From assembly GCA_033763895.1 (NCBI GenBank), contig JANRJQ010000007.1, positions 386,178-450,177 of the forward strand: a stretch of 64,000 nt of DNA. The letters run 5' to 3'. The translations under genes were made by a program, and so were the position numbers. Source of the DNA: Chloroherpetonaceae bacterium (GTDB lineage Bacteria > Bacteroidota > Chlorobiia > Chlorobiales > Thermochlorobacteraceae). Of the stretch, positions 17,033-27,224 are shown one piece after another. Below the pieces are notes generated by a model. That model saw nothing but the letters and a program-made list of their open reading frames with translations, was not told the origin of the DNA and ran no database searches. Each line of letters starts with the position of its first letter. The first letter of the stretch is position 1.

Positions 17033-18898
17033 TTAATTTCCCTCAGAGGAGAGATTTTGAAGAATTTGTTTCTTTCGTTCTTCTGAATCAAAGAGTGGGT
17101 AGTTCTTTTTTGGTCTAAACGCCGGTGTTTTAGGCGAAGAATCCGAGGAAGCGGGTTTTTCAAAAGATCGCGTTTTTTTCTTTGCAGCAAACCCGCTCTT
17201 GAATCCGTCGGATTTGAATCGATCTTGATCAGATTGGTTTTTCCACGTTTGCTTAAACTCACCATCGCCCGTTTTTCCGTAAGGTTTCTTAAAACCCTTT
17301 TTAAAATCGGATCTTGGTGTAAACTTTTTGTCTTTTGAACCAAACGATCTTCCCTTTTTGAAATCTGACTTAGGCTTTGCAAAATCAGGTGCGAAAGGAT
17401 CAACAATTTTAATCTTTTCTGGTTTTCCGTTCGAATTCAATTCGTCTGCTGGGGTTGGCTTAAACGAATTGGTTCGCTTTCGACCAAAATCTCTAGAATC
17501 TCTGCCACCGCCACGCTCTTTACGATCATTACTTTTCCAACCTCCGGGGCGTTTGCGATCTCCGCTAAAACGCCGGGAATCATTGCGTTCAAAATTTTGC
17601 CTTACACGCTTATCACCGCGCTTGAATGGCGTTGGTGCTCCTTCTCGGCTTGGCTGTTCACCTCTTTCAAAAACTTCTCCTTCGGAAAAATTTTCATCGG
17701 ACATCGCGACATCACCTTCACCTTCTGCTGAAAAACTGCTTCTGCGTCCAAATGACGACGATGCGGCGGAATAATCGAAACCGGGATAATTTGCCACTTC
17801 AAAGCGTTTCCCAACAAATTGCGAAATACTTTTAAAGTGCTTGAATTCATCCGGTGAAACAAACGTAATCGCGTCGCCGGTTGTGGCTGCGCGTCCGGTT
17901 CGACCGATGCGATGCACATAATCTTCGGCATAAGTTGGTGTATCGTAATTGATTACATGTGAAATGCCATCAATATCGATTCCTCGAGCTGCAATGTCTG
18001 TGGCGACGAGAACCTTGAAATGCTTCTTTCGGAATCCGTTTAATGCGCGTTCCCTCTGAGACTGAGTTCGATTGGAGTGAATCGCAATGGCTTTCACACC
18101 TCGTTGATCCAACCGATGTTGAATTTTGTCGGCGCCGTGTTTAGTTCTAGAAAAGACAAGAACGCTATCCATTTCTACAGTATCAAGAATATGGAACAAG
18201 AGATCAAATTTTTTCTCTTGAGGCACTTTATAAAACTTTTGGGCGACTGAATCGGCGGTTTTTCTTCGAGTACCAACTTCAACGATAGATGGGTTATTTT
18301 GAACACTGCTTGTGAGTGCTTGAATGCCTTGAGACATTGTTGCTGAGAAGAGAAGCGTTTGACGCTCTTCAGGTAAAAATGATATGATTTTTTTCACATC
18401 ATTGACAAATCCCATATCAAGCATTCGATCGGCCTCGTCAAGCACTAAGATTTCGACTGCGGAGAGATCGATTGTGCCTTGTCCGATGTGATCAATCAAC
18501 CGACCGGGCGTTGCGATAAGAATATCGAACCCACGATGAAGGTCGCGAATTTGCCGGCGCATATCGGTGCCGCCATAAATTGTCAGTGAAAAGAATTTCA
18601 TAAACCGGCCATATTCTTTGACCGATTTTTCGATTTGACTGGCTAACTCTCTGGTAGGAGAAAGAATTAACGCACGAATGGGGCGTTTCTTTTCTGTTGG
18701 GGTTAGGCTTAATCGGTGAAGCAAGGGCAACACATAGGCTGCTGTTTTTCCTGTTCCGGTTTGTGCCAACCCAATAACATCTTTGCCTTCAACTGCAAGC
18801 GGAATAGCCCGAGATTGAATTTCTGTTGGGGCTTCATACCCCGTGGCCAAAATACCTTGTACCAAGGCATCTGATAGGCCAAGTTGTGTAAATGACAT
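17033..18898 (-). CDS. DEAD-box RNA helicase (RhlE-like) with long basic tail
   Basis: 621 residues. All core motifs are seen: Q motif GYEAPTEIQSRAIP, AQTGTGKT (I), PTRELASQ (Ia), DEADRMLDMGF (II), SAT (III), and HRIGRTGR (VI), within the first 370 residues. The C-terminal 240 residues are low-complexity and rich in Lys, Arg, Gly, Ser and Phe (KRPGGWKSNDRKERGGGRDSRDFGRKR), a likely RNA-binding tail. RhlE-type enzymes help ribosome assembly, RNA turnover and growth in the cold. A 310-bp leader precedes it and a strong terminator follows. Confidence 0.95.
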   Translation of the reverse strand: MSFTQLGLSDALVQGILATGYEAPTEIQSRAIPLAVEGKDVIGLAQTGTGKTAAYVLPLLHRLSLTPTEKKRPIRALILSPTRELASQIEKSVKEYGRFMKFFSLTIYGGTDMRRQIRDLHRGFDILIATPGRLIDHIGQGTIDLSAVEILVLDEADRMLDMGFVNDVKKIISFLPEERQTLLFSATMSQGIQALTSSVQNNPSIVEVGTRRKTADSVAQKFYKVPQEKKFDLLFHILDTVEMDSVLVFSRTKHGADKIQHRLDQRGVKAIAIHSNRTQSQRERALNGFRKKHFKVLVATDIAARGIDIDGISHVINYDTPTYAEDYVHRIGRTGRAATTGDAITFVSPDEFKHFKSISQFVGKRFEVANYPGFDYSAASSSFGRRSSFSAEGEGDVAMSDENFSEGEVFERGEQPSREGAPTPFKRGDKRVRQNFERNDSRRFSGDRKRPGGWKSNDRKERGGGRDSRDFGRKRTNSFKPTPADELNSNGKPEKIKIVDPFAPDFAKPKSDFKKGRSFGSKDKKFTPRSDFKKGFKKPYGKTGDGEFKQTWKNQSDQDRFKSDGFKSGFAAKKKTRSFEKPASSDSSPKTPAFRPKKNYPLFDSEERKKQILQNLSSEGN

Positions 18899-19208
18899 GA
18901 TCTATTTGTTAAGTGTCGAGACGATCTTCATCACAATCGTGGTGTGGTCTGAATTGGGAGGTAACTGGGGTTAAATCCTTTCAGCGTTTCCAAACTTATG
19001 GCCGTAACTGCCGTCTCTTAAAATATGGGTTCAGACGATTGCTGTGCAGAATGTGAACCCGTTTGTAAACCTCAAGTTACACAATTTTCTAAATTCCAAG
19101 AGAATTTTTTTTGAACCTGTTTGTACTTTCAAAAAATTGCACGCCAAATCCAACTCCTTTTCTTTCTAAATTTTCCTTAGCTTACTTTTTATTCCTCTCT
19201 ATTACTGC
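18899..19208 (-). other. Long non-coding leader between helicase and methyltransferase genes
   Basis: No gene is seen. On the minus strand it forms a possible long 5' leader of the helicase, with a 7-bp hairpin GGGTTCA (19027-19033) / TGAACCC (19054-19060) and a downstream stretch with several short complementary segments (CGATTGTGATG / AAGATCGTCT region). Long structured leaders are common for cold-shock helicases. The same stretch holds the AT-rich promoter region of the methyltransferase gene on the plus strand. Confidence 0.45.
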
Positions 19209-20261
19209 ATGATGAGAATCAAACCAATGAAAAACACAGACTATTCTGAACGGAATTATCTCTCTGCTTCGGAGGCTGCCAAATTTTTACAAATCACGGT
19301 CAACGAACTTCACTTGCTCACAAAATCGAAAAAGATTTTGGGGCAAAAGTCAGCCAGTGGTCAACTTCGATATAAACGCGCTGATTTACTTCTTTACTCA
19401 ATTCCTCATAAGAAAAAGGAAACGGTAACAAAAATAGAGCTTTTAGGTTTTGAGCGGAAAGTCAAGCAGTCTTTGGTTCAACTTTTGATTGGCAATTCAG
19501 CATTCATGAAAGAGGTTTCTTCGGAATCGATTCATTTGATAATAACTTCACCGCCCTACTACAATGCCAAAATGTATTCACGGGTAAAAATCAAAGGTGA
19601 CTTAGGAGATATTCACAATGCTGATAAATGGTTTGAGGAAATCGGGTCTGTATGGAGAGAGTGCTTTCGTGTACTTCAGCCCGGAAGAAAAATCTTTATC
19701 AACATTATGAATCTTCCTCTCAGGTTGAGTGATGGGGGTTATCGAACGATGAATTTGGTTGGTAAAACAATTGATCTTTGTGAATCGATTGGGTTTATTT
19801 TTAAACGCGATATTATTTGGCAAAAGACCAACGGCGTTCGTGCACATTTTGGGACTTATCCCTACCCGGGCGGTATTCTCATCAACAACATGCATGAGTT
19901 TATACTTGAATTCGATAAACCGAAAGTGAAATCAGGGTTAAAGTATCCTCACGTTTCAAAGCTCGACAAAGAAAGATCGAAGCTTACAAAAGAATTTTGG
20001 TTATCGATAAAAAACAGCGATGTATGGCTTATGAAACCGGAAGCAAGTGGCGATAATCGTACTCATGTTGCGCCGTTTCCGAAGGAGCTTCCGCATCGTT
20101 TAATTCGAGCATTTAGCTATCGTAGCGAAACAATTCTTGACCCATTTGCGGGTTCTGCTACCACGCTTATTGCAGCATCTGAATTAGAGCGCAATGCCAT
20201 TGGGTATGAACTAAACCCTGAAATCGCATCTGAAGCTTGGAAAAAAATTGACGAACTTTAA
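19209..20261 (+). CDS. Site-specific DNA methyltransferase (beta class) with N-terminal helix-turn-helix
   Basis: 350 residues. Residues about 17-60 (YLSASEAAKFLQITVNELHLL ... SGQLRYKRADLLLY) read as an excisionase/MerR-type HTH_17 domain. The methyltransferase part has the catalytic motif TSPPYYN (motif IV) before the SAM-binding LDPFAGSATTLIAA (motif I), giving the beta-class order; SPPY is usual for N4-cytosine enzymes, but N6-adenine cannot be excluded. No restriction gene is next to it, so it appears to be an orphan. Starts at 19212 or 19227 are possible. The flanking genes are chromosomal housekeeping types. Confidence 0.9.
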   Translation: MMRIKPMKNTDYSERNYLSASEAAKFLQITVNELHLLTKSKKILGQKSASGQLRYKRADLLLYSIPHKKKETVTKIELLGFERKVKQSLVQLLIGNSAFMKEVSSESIHLIITSPPYYNAKMYSRVKIKGDLGDIHNADKWFEEIGSVWRECFRVLQPGRKIFINIMNLPLRLSDGGYRTMNLVGKTIDLCESIGFIFKRDIIWQKTNGVRAHFGTYPYPGGILINNMHEFILEFDKPKVKSGLKYPHVSKLDKERSKLTKEFWLSIKNSDVWLMKPEASGDNRTHVAPFPKELPHRLIRAFSYRSETILDPFAGSATTLIAASELERNAIGYELNPEIASEAWKKIDEL

Positions 20262-20268
20262 ACACGAG

Positions 20269-20299
20269 TTTGACAAAGAATCGCTCAAGATATGATTTG
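20269..20299 (+). promoter_or_regulatory. Possible promoter of the S9 peptidase gene
   Basis: TTTG at 20269-20272, 19 bp spacer, then ATGATTTG at 20292-20299; the -33 box is exact and the -7 box keeps TTTG but lacks the leading TA. It lies about 100 bp before the start codon. Confidence 0.3.
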
Positions 20300-20401
20300 T
20301 ACTAATTCAAAATCTTCTGTTAAAAATTCATATTTCTGGAATTCATAAATTTCTTTCTTAAAAAAGTGACTAAGTTTTAGCGTCAATTCAATCAAACAGC
20401 T

Positions 20402-23197
20402 ATGAAATATCGTTTCTCACAATTTTTTTTAGTTTTTATTTTTTTCATTTCATTTTTCGATTGTGAATCTTTTTCACAAAAGAAACCCTTAACCCACGAT
20501 GTGTATGACCAGTGGAAACGTGTAATAGGAAATGCAATTTCGACCAATGGGGAGTGGCTACATTTTGTTGTGAAACCTCAAGAAGGGGATGCTGATTTAA
20601 AAATTCGATCGGTTAAATCAAGCGATAGCGCATCATTTTTTAGGGGTGAAGATCCTCAGTTTTCCTATGATTCAAAACACTTGGTTTTTTTTCTTAAGCC
20701 TTCACTTGATAGTGTGAAGAATCTCAAAAGAAAAAAAACCAAATCGGAAGACTTGCCAAAAGATACATTGGCAATATTATCGCTTTCTGATAAACGCCTC
20801 GTAAAAATCGAACGCGTGAAATCATTTAAGATGCCCGAAAAAGCTGGCAATTGGATTGCCTATCAACTCGAAAAAAAGAAACCAACAAAAGACACCTCGA
20901 AAGTAAAAGGCAGGCCCACAAAGGAAGAGGGAGATTCATTGGGAACAGAGGTTGTTCTTCGAAATCTCGCGAGTGAAAGAGAATGGCGCTTTAAATATGT
21001 GACCGAATTTTCCTTTTCAAAGTATGGGAAGATTTTCACATTTATCTCTACCGGCGATGATTCGCTAATGATGCCCGGTGTTTATAGTGTAACTCTCGAA
21101 AATGAAACCCTCTCTCCGATTTTTCGTGCTAAAGGAATATTCAAAAAATTGGCCACCGATGAAAATGGTAATACCATTGCGTTTATACATGATTCGGATA
21201 CCACAAAATCGCGTATCAGATATTATTCTCTCTTTTTGAAGCAGAATCAACAAGACTCAGCATTAAAAATTATAGATACCCTGAATTCGGTCATTCCCAA
21301 AGGTTGGCTACTAAGCGAGTATGCTTCACTTTCATTTTCAAAAAATGGGAAAAAGTTGTTTTTTGGTGTTGCTCCAAAACCTTTTTTACAAGACACAACC
21401 AAGTTGCCCGAAGAAATTGTCTCTGTGGATGTTTGGAATTGGAATGATGCTAAGCTGCAGCCTGAACAAAATCGGTTCATTACAAGAGAACGAGAAAAAT
21501 CCTTTCGCACTGTTTATTTGCTAGAGTCGAATGGGGCGCAAGCGTTAGAAACACCTGAATTTGAAACCTTTATCTCTGCAAGCGAAGGAGATTCTCCTAA
21601 CGGACTACTTCTTTCAGAATCCAAATATGAGAAACGGAAAGTTTGGGAAGGCTATCCCACCCGCGCCGATATTTATCTTGTGAATGTCAATACAGGAAGT
21701 AAGAGACTGATTACAACTAATCTGCGGGCTTCAGATCTCCAATTTTCGCCAAAGGGAAATTTTATCATTTGGTACTCCGTGGAGGATCAAAGCTGGGTTA
21801 CCTATGAGTGTGCAACCGGAAAAAAAACCTTACTCACTAAGAATTCAAATCCTAGATTTTTTGATGAAGAGAATGATCTCCCTGAATCACCATCTCCTTA
21901 TGGGCTTGCAGGGTGGACTGACGATGAAAAGCCAATCCTTTACGACCGTTACGACTTGTGGCAATTTTCTACGGATGGAAAAACAAAAACACGTTTAACA
22001 AAAGGTCGTGAAAGCAAAACCGTTTATCGATATGTATGTTACAACTCCGATGAACGCTCGATTCCTAATACCACCAATTGGATTTTGAGTGTATTTCACG
22101 AACCAACCAAAAGCTCAGGATATTCATCCCTTAATCCATCTTCAAATCAATTGAGAGTGTTGACTTACGGCAATTATGCAGTTTCTGATTTTAAAAAAGC
22201 AAAAGAGGGTGATGTGGTCACCTTCAGAAAATCAACCGTAAAAGATTATCCCGACCTTCAGCTTACGGACTTAAGGTTTCAATCCATTCAACAAGTTTCG
22301 TTCGCAAACCCACAACAAGCCGATTTCATTTGGCCTACGGTTCAACTTGTGAAATGGAAATCATTTAGCGGCGAAATGTTAGAAGGCCTTTTATACCTGC
22401 CCGACGATTTCGTACCAACAAAAAAGTACCCGATGATTGTTTATTGCTACGATCGAAGCAGCGAATCACTTCATCAGTATTCACCTCCGGCACCGAGTGC
22501 ATCGACGGTTAATCGTTCTCTTTACCCAAGTAACGGGTACGTGCTCTTCATTCCGGATATTACTTATAAAGTGGGCTATCCCGGTCAAAGCGCCTACGAC
22601 GACATTATTTCAGGAGTAAAATCAATTGTCAAACGCGGCTTTATTGACGAAACTAAAATGGGATTGCAAGGCCAAAGTTGGGGTGGCTACCAAACCGCCT
22701 TTTTGATTACCAAAACAAAAAAGATGTTTGCGGCGGCAATGGCAGGTGCACCTGTTGCAAATATGACCAGCGCGTATGGTGGCATTCGATGGGAATCGGG
22801 AATTAGCAGAATGTTTCAATATGAACAGTCACAAAGTAGAATAGGGGCAACGCTTTGGCAAAAGCCCAATTTATACCTTGAAAATTCTCCTCTCTTTTCT
22901 TCAGAAAAAATTGAAACCCCGCTGTTGATGATGGCGAACGATGCTGATGGTGCCGTGCCGTGGTATCAAGGAATTGAGATGTTTATGGCACTCAAACGTT
23001 TGGAAAAACCGGTTTGGATGCTCAATTACAATGGAGAAGCACACAACTTGGTTCAACGGAAAAATCAAAAAGATTTATCTGTTAGAATGATGCAATTTTT
23101 TGATCACTACCTTAAAGGTGCACCGATGCCCCGGTGGATGAAAACGGGCGTGAAAGCCATTGAAAAATCAATTAATACAGGATTCGAATTAGAATAA
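20402..23197 (+). CDS. S9 family serine peptidase (prolyl-oligopeptidase type), secreted
   Basis: 931 residues. The signal peptide is MKYRFSQFFLVFIFFISFFDC. A beta-propeller-like N-terminal domain with repeated FSKNGK / FSPKGN type motifs spans to about residue 640. The C-terminal alpha/beta-hydrolase domain has the nucleophile in GLQGQSWGGYQTAF, the Asp in MANDADGAVPW, and the His in NGEAHNLVQ. Such peptidases cut dipeptides or oligopeptides in the periplasm or at the surface. The Cys at the signal end (FFDCES) could also be a lipobox variant. A histidine kinase gene follows after 12 bp. Confidence 0.93.
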   Translation: MKYRFSQFFLVFIFFISFFDCESFSQKKPLTHDVYDQWKRVIGNAISTNGEWLHFVVKPQEGDADLKIRSVKSSDSASFFRGEDPQFSYDSKHLVFFLKPSLDSVKNLKRKKTKSEDLPKDTLAILSLSDKRLVKIERVKSFKMPEKAGNWIAYQLEKKKPTKDTSKVKGRPTKEEGDSLGTEVVLRNLASEREWRFKYVTEFSFSKYGKIFTFISTGDDSLMMPGVYSVTLENETLSPIFRAKGIFKKLATDENGNTIAFIHDSDTTKSRIRYYSLFLKQNQQDSALKIIDTLNSVIPKGWLLSEYASLSFSKNGKKLFFGVAPKPFLQDTTKLPEEIVSVDVWNWNDAKLQPEQNRFITREREKSFRTVYLLESNGAQALETPEFETFISASEGDSPNGLLLSESKYEKRKVWEGYPTRADIYLVNVNTGSKRLITTNLRASDLQFSPKGNFIIWYSVEDQSWVTYECATGKKTLLTKNSNPRFFDEENDLPESPSPYGLAGWTDDEKPILYDRYDLWQFSTDGKTKTRLTKGRESKTVYRYVCYNSDERSIPNTTNWILSVFHEPTKSSGYSSLNPSSNQLRVLTYGNYAVSDFKKAKEGDVVTFRKSTVKDYPDLQLTDLRFQSIQQVSFANPQQADFIWPTVQLVKWKSFSGEMLEGLLYLPDDFVPTKKYPMIVYCYDRSSESLHQYSPPAPSASTVNRSLYPSNGYVLFIPDITYKVGYPGQSAYDDIISGVKSIVKRGFIDETKMGLQGQSWGGYQTAFLITKTKKMFAAAMAGAPVANMTSAYGGIRWESGISRMFQYEQSQSRIGATLWQKPNLYLENSPLFSSEKIETPLLMMANDADGAVPWYQGIEMFMALKRLEKPVWMLNYNGEAHNLVQRKNQKDLSVRMMQFFDHYLKGAPMPRWMKTGVKAIEKSINTGFELE

Positions 23198-23209
23198 ATC
23201 ATCTTCGGT

Positions 23210-25279
23210 ATGAAGGACTTTTTTCCCAAAATTTCGCGAACATTTCCCCCATTTTTTTCATTACGATTCGTTCTGCTTTTCTTTGTATTTCCTCATTACG
23301 CATTTGCCTTTCAGGATACACTTGAATGTCATCGAGAACTTGGCCATATCAAACTGAATACGCATTCATTAAGGTATTATGAGGATGTCACAGATTCACT
23401 TTCATTGGATTCATTGATAAGGCATGAGCTTAACGGCGAACTTCATTTTTCTCCGAGCCCTTCAACCAACTTTGGCTATACCCAAAGTGCATATTGGGGA
23501 AAAATAGTTTTGAAGAATTCCACCAATGAATCCCTGAGTTATTTTCTCGTTTCCAAAGATCAGTATTCAAAAACAATAGATTTCTATTCCATTCCTTCGA
23601 CATCGAATGGAATCTACTCTGAACATCATACCGGACTGTATTTTCCATTTGATACACGTAAAGGTTTTTTAAGAGAATTTGTATTTCAAACTTCTTTAGA
23701 TGCACACGAGGTAAAAACGATTTATGTGCGGACAACTTCATTCCGCCAAACCATATTAGACCTTCACTTATATTCCCCTGCCGACTTTGAGCGTCGAAAT
23801 AGAGTTGAGTTCTATCTTTTTGGTTTGTACTTCGGTGCTGCCTTTTCTTTGATTCTTTATAACTTTTTTCTTTATCTCTCGCTTAGAGATCGAAACTTTA
23901 TCATCTATGTTCTTTTTAATCTGCCTTATGTTACAGCGGTTTGGCTGCACAATGGATTTGGTTATGAAATCTTGCCTGAATCCATCGCGTTTTTCAGCCG
24001 TAGGTATTTGATGTATTCCCTTTACTTTTTCTCCTTGATTTTTGCCATTGCTTTTATTCGTGATTTTCTAAACCTGAAAAAGTTCCTTCCTTCTTTTTAT
24101 AAAGCCACCTTTATTTTTATCTACCTCTTTATCATCCTTTCGCTCCTTAGTTTTGTTCTTCCACAGCCTTTGCTTTCTAAAGCAATCAATTACACCACAT
24201 TACCAACGGCCATCTTTGCGATTGTTATTGGTGTTTTAAGAATGAAACAAGGTGATAAAACCGCTCTGTACTTCTTTATCGGTTGGTCGGTTTTTATCAC
24301 TGGTGGAATTCTCTTTCAATTGGAAGGCCTTAATCTTGTTCCATCAAATTTCTTTTCGAGTTATGCGTATCAAATTGGTTCAGGGTTGGAAATGATTCTG
24401 CTTTCGTTAGCGCTCGGCGATCGTATCAATACACTTCGTCTCGAAAAAGAGGCCGCGGAAAAGGATGCAATTGAAGCTGAACTTTTCCGATTAAGAAACA
24501 TCGAATTGGCTTCTGCACTTCAAGAGTCTGACCGACTGAAGAAGATTGCCGAAGAAGCGAACAAACAAAAAACCGAACTCTTTGCTATAGCAGCTCATGA
24601 CTTAAAAAATCCGCTCACTTCGATAGGAGGCTTTTCAAGTTTAATTCTTGAGGAATCGGATATCGAGAAAATTAAGATGATGGCGGGTCGCATTCAATCG
24701 TCAAGCAGAAGAATGGTGAACCTCATTTCTGAACTCTTGGAATCATCGGCGTATGAAATTGGATCGATTACTCTTAAAAAAGAATCGTTTCATCTTTCGC
24801 CAATCCTTGAAGCGGTTGCAAACCAAAACAGTGCTTTAGCAGAGTTAAAATTTCAACGGATTCAACTCACCTGTGATTCAAAACTTATGCTTGTGGCTGA
24901 TAAAGCCCGGCTTTTTGAAACGGTTGATAATCTTATTTCAAACGCGATTAAGTATTCATTTGAACACACTACCATTGAACTTTCCGTAATGCCATTTTCT
25001 TTGACTAAAAATCATCCAATGCATTCATCGGTAAGTCATCCCTCAGGGATATTGATTTCAGTTCGAGATGAAGGGCAAGGGTTAAGCGAAAGCGACCTTG
25101 AGAAAGTATTTAAGCGGTTTCAAAAACTTTCCTCTAAACCAACGGGAAATGAAAGCTCAACCGGCTTAGGGCTTTCGATTGTGAAAGATATTGTAACTCT
25201 TCACGGAGGAGCGGCTTGGGTGGAATCGTTAGGAAAAAATAAAGGATGTACTTTTTATCTATTTTTTCCTTTGCCATAG
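23210..25279 (+). CDS. 7TMR-DISM sensor histidine kinase
   Basis: 689 residues. A signal peptide is followed by an extracellular 7TMR-DISMED2 domain (about 60-190; FGYTQSAYWGKIVLKN, KTIYVRTTS), then seven membrane helices (about 195-400), a coiled linker (RLEKEAAEKDAIEAELFRLRN), a HisKA domain with FAIAAHDLKNPL (His at about 465), and an HATPase domain with NLISNAIKYS (N box), VRDEGQGL (G1) and STGLGLSIV (G2). It should autophosphorylate on its His; no response regulator lies next to it, so its partner is elsewhere. It is 12 bp after the S9 peptidase gene and may be co-transcribed. The ligand is unknown; the family often binds carbohydrates or small molecules. Confidence 0.93.
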   Translation: MKDFFPKISRTFPPFFSLRFVLLFFVFPHYAFAFQDTLECHRELGHIKLNTHSLRYYEDVTDSLSLDSLIRHELNGELHFSPSPSTNFGYTQSAYWGKIVLKNSTNESLSYFLVSKDQYSKTIDFYSIPSTSNGIYSEHHTGLYFPFDTRKGFLREFVFQTSLDAHEVKTIYVRTTSFRQTILDLHLYSPADFERRNRVEFYLFGLYFGAAFSLILYNFFLYLSLRDRNFIIYVLFNLPYVTAVWLHNGFGYEILPESIAFFSRRYLMYSLYFFSLIFAIAFIRDFLNLKKFLPSFYKATFIFIYLFIILSLLSFVLPQPLLSKAINYTTLPTAIFAIVIGVLRMKQGDKTALYFFIGWSVFITGGILFQLEGLNLVPSNFFSSYAYQIGSGLEMILLSLALGDRINTLRLEKEAAEKDAIEAELFRLRNIELASALQESDRLKKIAEEANKQKTELFAIAAHDLKNPLTSIGGFSSLILEESDIEKIKMMAGRIQSSSRRMVNLISELLESSAYEIGSITLKKESFHLSPILEAVANQNSALAELKFQRIQLTCDSKLMLVADKARLFETVDNLISNAIKYSFEHTTIELSVMPFSLTKNHPMHSSVSHPSGILISVRDEGQGLSESDLEKVFKRFQKLSSKPTGNESSTGLGLSIVKDIVTLHGGAAWVESLGKNKGCTFYLFFPLP

Positions 25280-25280
25280 C

Positions 25281-26588
25281 TCAAGGCTTTTCTGAAAGAA
25301 GAATTTTATCGACACGGCGCCCATCCATATCCATCACTTCAATAATATAATTATTCCATTCAATTGTCTGCCCTTCTTTGGGAATGGCTGTAAATAGATG
25401 CATCACAAACCCACCTACTGTATTCATCCCTTCAAACTCATTTTTTACTTCTGTACTTACTTTCAATTCATCGAAAAATTCATCTAATGGTGTGGTGCCA
25501 GAAACGAGAAACGTCCCATCTTGTCGTCTTATAATTTTGCTTTCGATTGTTGTGTCATCAGAAATTTCTTCAAAAACTGATCTTAAAATATCGTTTAAGG
25601 TTAGAACGCCTTGCACAGTTCCGAATTCATCAATAACAACTGCTTGATGATTCTTATTTTTTTTGAATACTTCTAAAGCCTTGAGCGCAGGGAGATTTTC
25701 AGAAAGGAAGATTGGTTTTACTTGAATAGTCTTTAAGTGTTCTTTCAAGTTCAGTTCATTTTCACCAAAAAATATCTTAACGAAATCTTTCATTCTAATC
25801 ATCCCAATAACGCGGTCTATTTCTCCATCGCATAATGGAAAACATGCATAGTGATGGCTTAACATCGTCCGTTTAATGTCATCATCTGTTCCCGAATAAT
25901 CAATCCACTGAACTTCTTTTCTTGGTGTCATTAAAACACTTACAGTTCGGTCAGAAAGGCGAAAGACGCGCTTAATCATGTCTTCCTCAAACTCATGAAA
26001 TGTTCCTTGCTCCCTGCCTTGCGAGATTAATACCTTGATCTCTTCTTCGGTTATTTGAGGTTCTTCAGAATCCTTAAACCCAATTCCTTTGAGCGCAATT
26101 TTTGTAGAAACACTGAGAATCTTTACAACCAGCAAAGAAATCTTAGTTAGCGAAATCATTGGGCCTGCAATCAAACATGCAATTTTTTCCGGGGAATTTA
26201 AGGCAAGCCGTTTGGGAACAAGTTCGCCGATTACCAAAGAGAAGAATGTAATCGGTAATACCACCAAGCCTAAAGAAAGCGGCTCTGCGTATGATGCAAT
26301 CCACACGAAATCTTTCAAGCGAAGAGCAATTCCTTCAGCAATGGTCGCACCGCCAAAAACGCCGGCCAAAATTCCAATTCCTGTAATTCCCACTTGAACT
26401 GTGGAAAGAAAATCTTCGGGAGACTCTGCCAACTCAAGCGCGAGTTTTGCATTCTTATTTCCTTCATTCGCCAATTGTTGAAGTTTTGCTTTTCGTGAAG
26501 AAACAATCGCCAATTCTGAAAGTGAGAAAAGCGCATTCAAAATGATTAGAAATAGGATGACAACAATTTCAAAAATGTATCCAGTCAT
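25281..26588 (-). CDS. CNNM/CorC-type hemolysin-family membrane protein
   Basis: 435 residues. An N-terminal DUF21/CNNM membrane domain (ALFSLSELAIVSSRKAKLQQLA ... GELVPKRLALNSPEKIA) is followed by a CBS pair (VLMTPRKEVQWIDYSGTDDDI, VVIDEFGTVQGVLTLNDIL) and a C-terminal CorC_HlyC domain. The family transports or senses Mg2+ and other divalent ions. It starts 3 bp after the carbonic anhydrase stop, so it is the third gene of the SulP-CA operon. It ends 2 bp from the convergent histidine kinase gene. Confidence 0.9.
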   Translation of the reverse strand: MTGYIFEIVVILFLIILNALFSLSELAIVSSRKAKLQQLANEGNKNAKLALELAESPEDFLSTVQVGITGIGILAGVFGGATIAEGIALRLKDFVWIASYAEPLSLGLVVLPITFFSLVIGELVPKRLALNSPEKIACLIAGPMISLTKISLLVVKILSVSTKIALKGIGFKDSEEPQITEEEIKVLISQGREQGTFHEFEEDMIKRVFRLSDRTVSVLMTPRKEVQWIDYSGTDDDIKRTMLSHHYACFPLCDGEIDRVIGMIRMKDFVKIFFGENELNLKEHLKTIQVKPIFLSENLPALKALEVFKKNKNHQAVVIDEFGTVQGVLTLNDILRSVFEEISDDTTIESKIIRRQDGTFLVSGTTPLDEFFDELKVSTEVKNEFEGMNTVGGFVMHLFTAIPKEGQTIEWNNYIIEVMDMDGRRVDKILLSEKP

Positions 26589-26591
26589 TGT

Positions 26592-27224
26592 CTATTCGAT
26601 ATCGTATCGATAAATATCTTCCACCTCAGAGCCGGGTTCCCAAAGATGAAGTTGCTTGAGTAAACCGGTTTCGATGTCATAGACCCAACCGTGAAGTGTC
26701 GGCTGCTGTTCCTTTTTCCACATCCGTTGGATAATGCTTGTATCAGCAATGTTCTTTAATTGCTCATATACATTGAGCTCAACTAAACGATCAAAACGCT
26801 TTTTTTCATCCTGAATCATTTCCAATTCTGTTTTATGAAACCGGTACACATCTTTGACATGTTGAAGCCATTTGTTTATCAACCCATAACTCCTGTGAGA
26901 CATTGCAGCCTTAACGCCTCCGCATCCGTAATGACCACAAAGCACCACATGCTTTACCTTTAAAACTTCAACCGCGAATTGAAGAACGCTAAGCATGTTG
27001 AAATCTGTATGTATCACCAAGTTTGCAATATTCCTCTGAACAAAAAGCTCACCGGGTTCAGCAGCTACAACATCCTCCGCAGGAACACGGCTATCAGCGC
27101 ACCCAATCCATAAAAACTCAGGCTTTTGTTCATACTTAAATCTTTCAAAGTAATCTTCTCGAATTTGAAGGCATTCCTTTACCCAAGCCTTGTTTGCAAG
27201 AAGCATTTTCTTATAGCTTTCCAT
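26592..27224 (-). CDS. can: Beta-class carbonic anhydrase
   Basis: 210 residues. The zinc ligands are in [10 protein letters not shown] (Cys, with Asp) and [16 protein letters not shown] (His and Cys), and the frame is typical of beta carbonic anhydrases (VQRNIANLV). It interconverts CO2 and bicarbonate. Its start overlaps the SulP gene stop by 14 bp, a strong sign of an operon. Together they would trap bicarbonate taken up by SulP, or feed carboxylases. Confidence 0.95.
   Translation of the reverse strand: MESYKKMLLANKAWVKECLQIREDYFERFKYEQKPEFLWIGCADSRVPAEDVVAAEPGELFVQRNIANLVIHTDFNMLSVLQFAVEVLKVKHVVLCGHYGCGGVKAAMSHRSYGLINKWLQHVKDVYRFHKTELEMIQDEKKRFDRLVELNVYEQLKNIADTSIIQRMWKKEQQPTLHGWVYDIETGLLKQLHLWEPGSEVEDIYRYDIE

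Noticed and set aside
16939-17406. Long N-terminal extension of the MBL frame
   Set aside because: It covers the terminator and the low-complexity 3' end of the helicase gene on the same strand in another frame; no family support.
17328-17774. 148-codon plus-strand frame over the helicase tail
   Set aside because: An artefact of the low-complexity Lys/Arg/Gly-rich coding sequence on the other strand.
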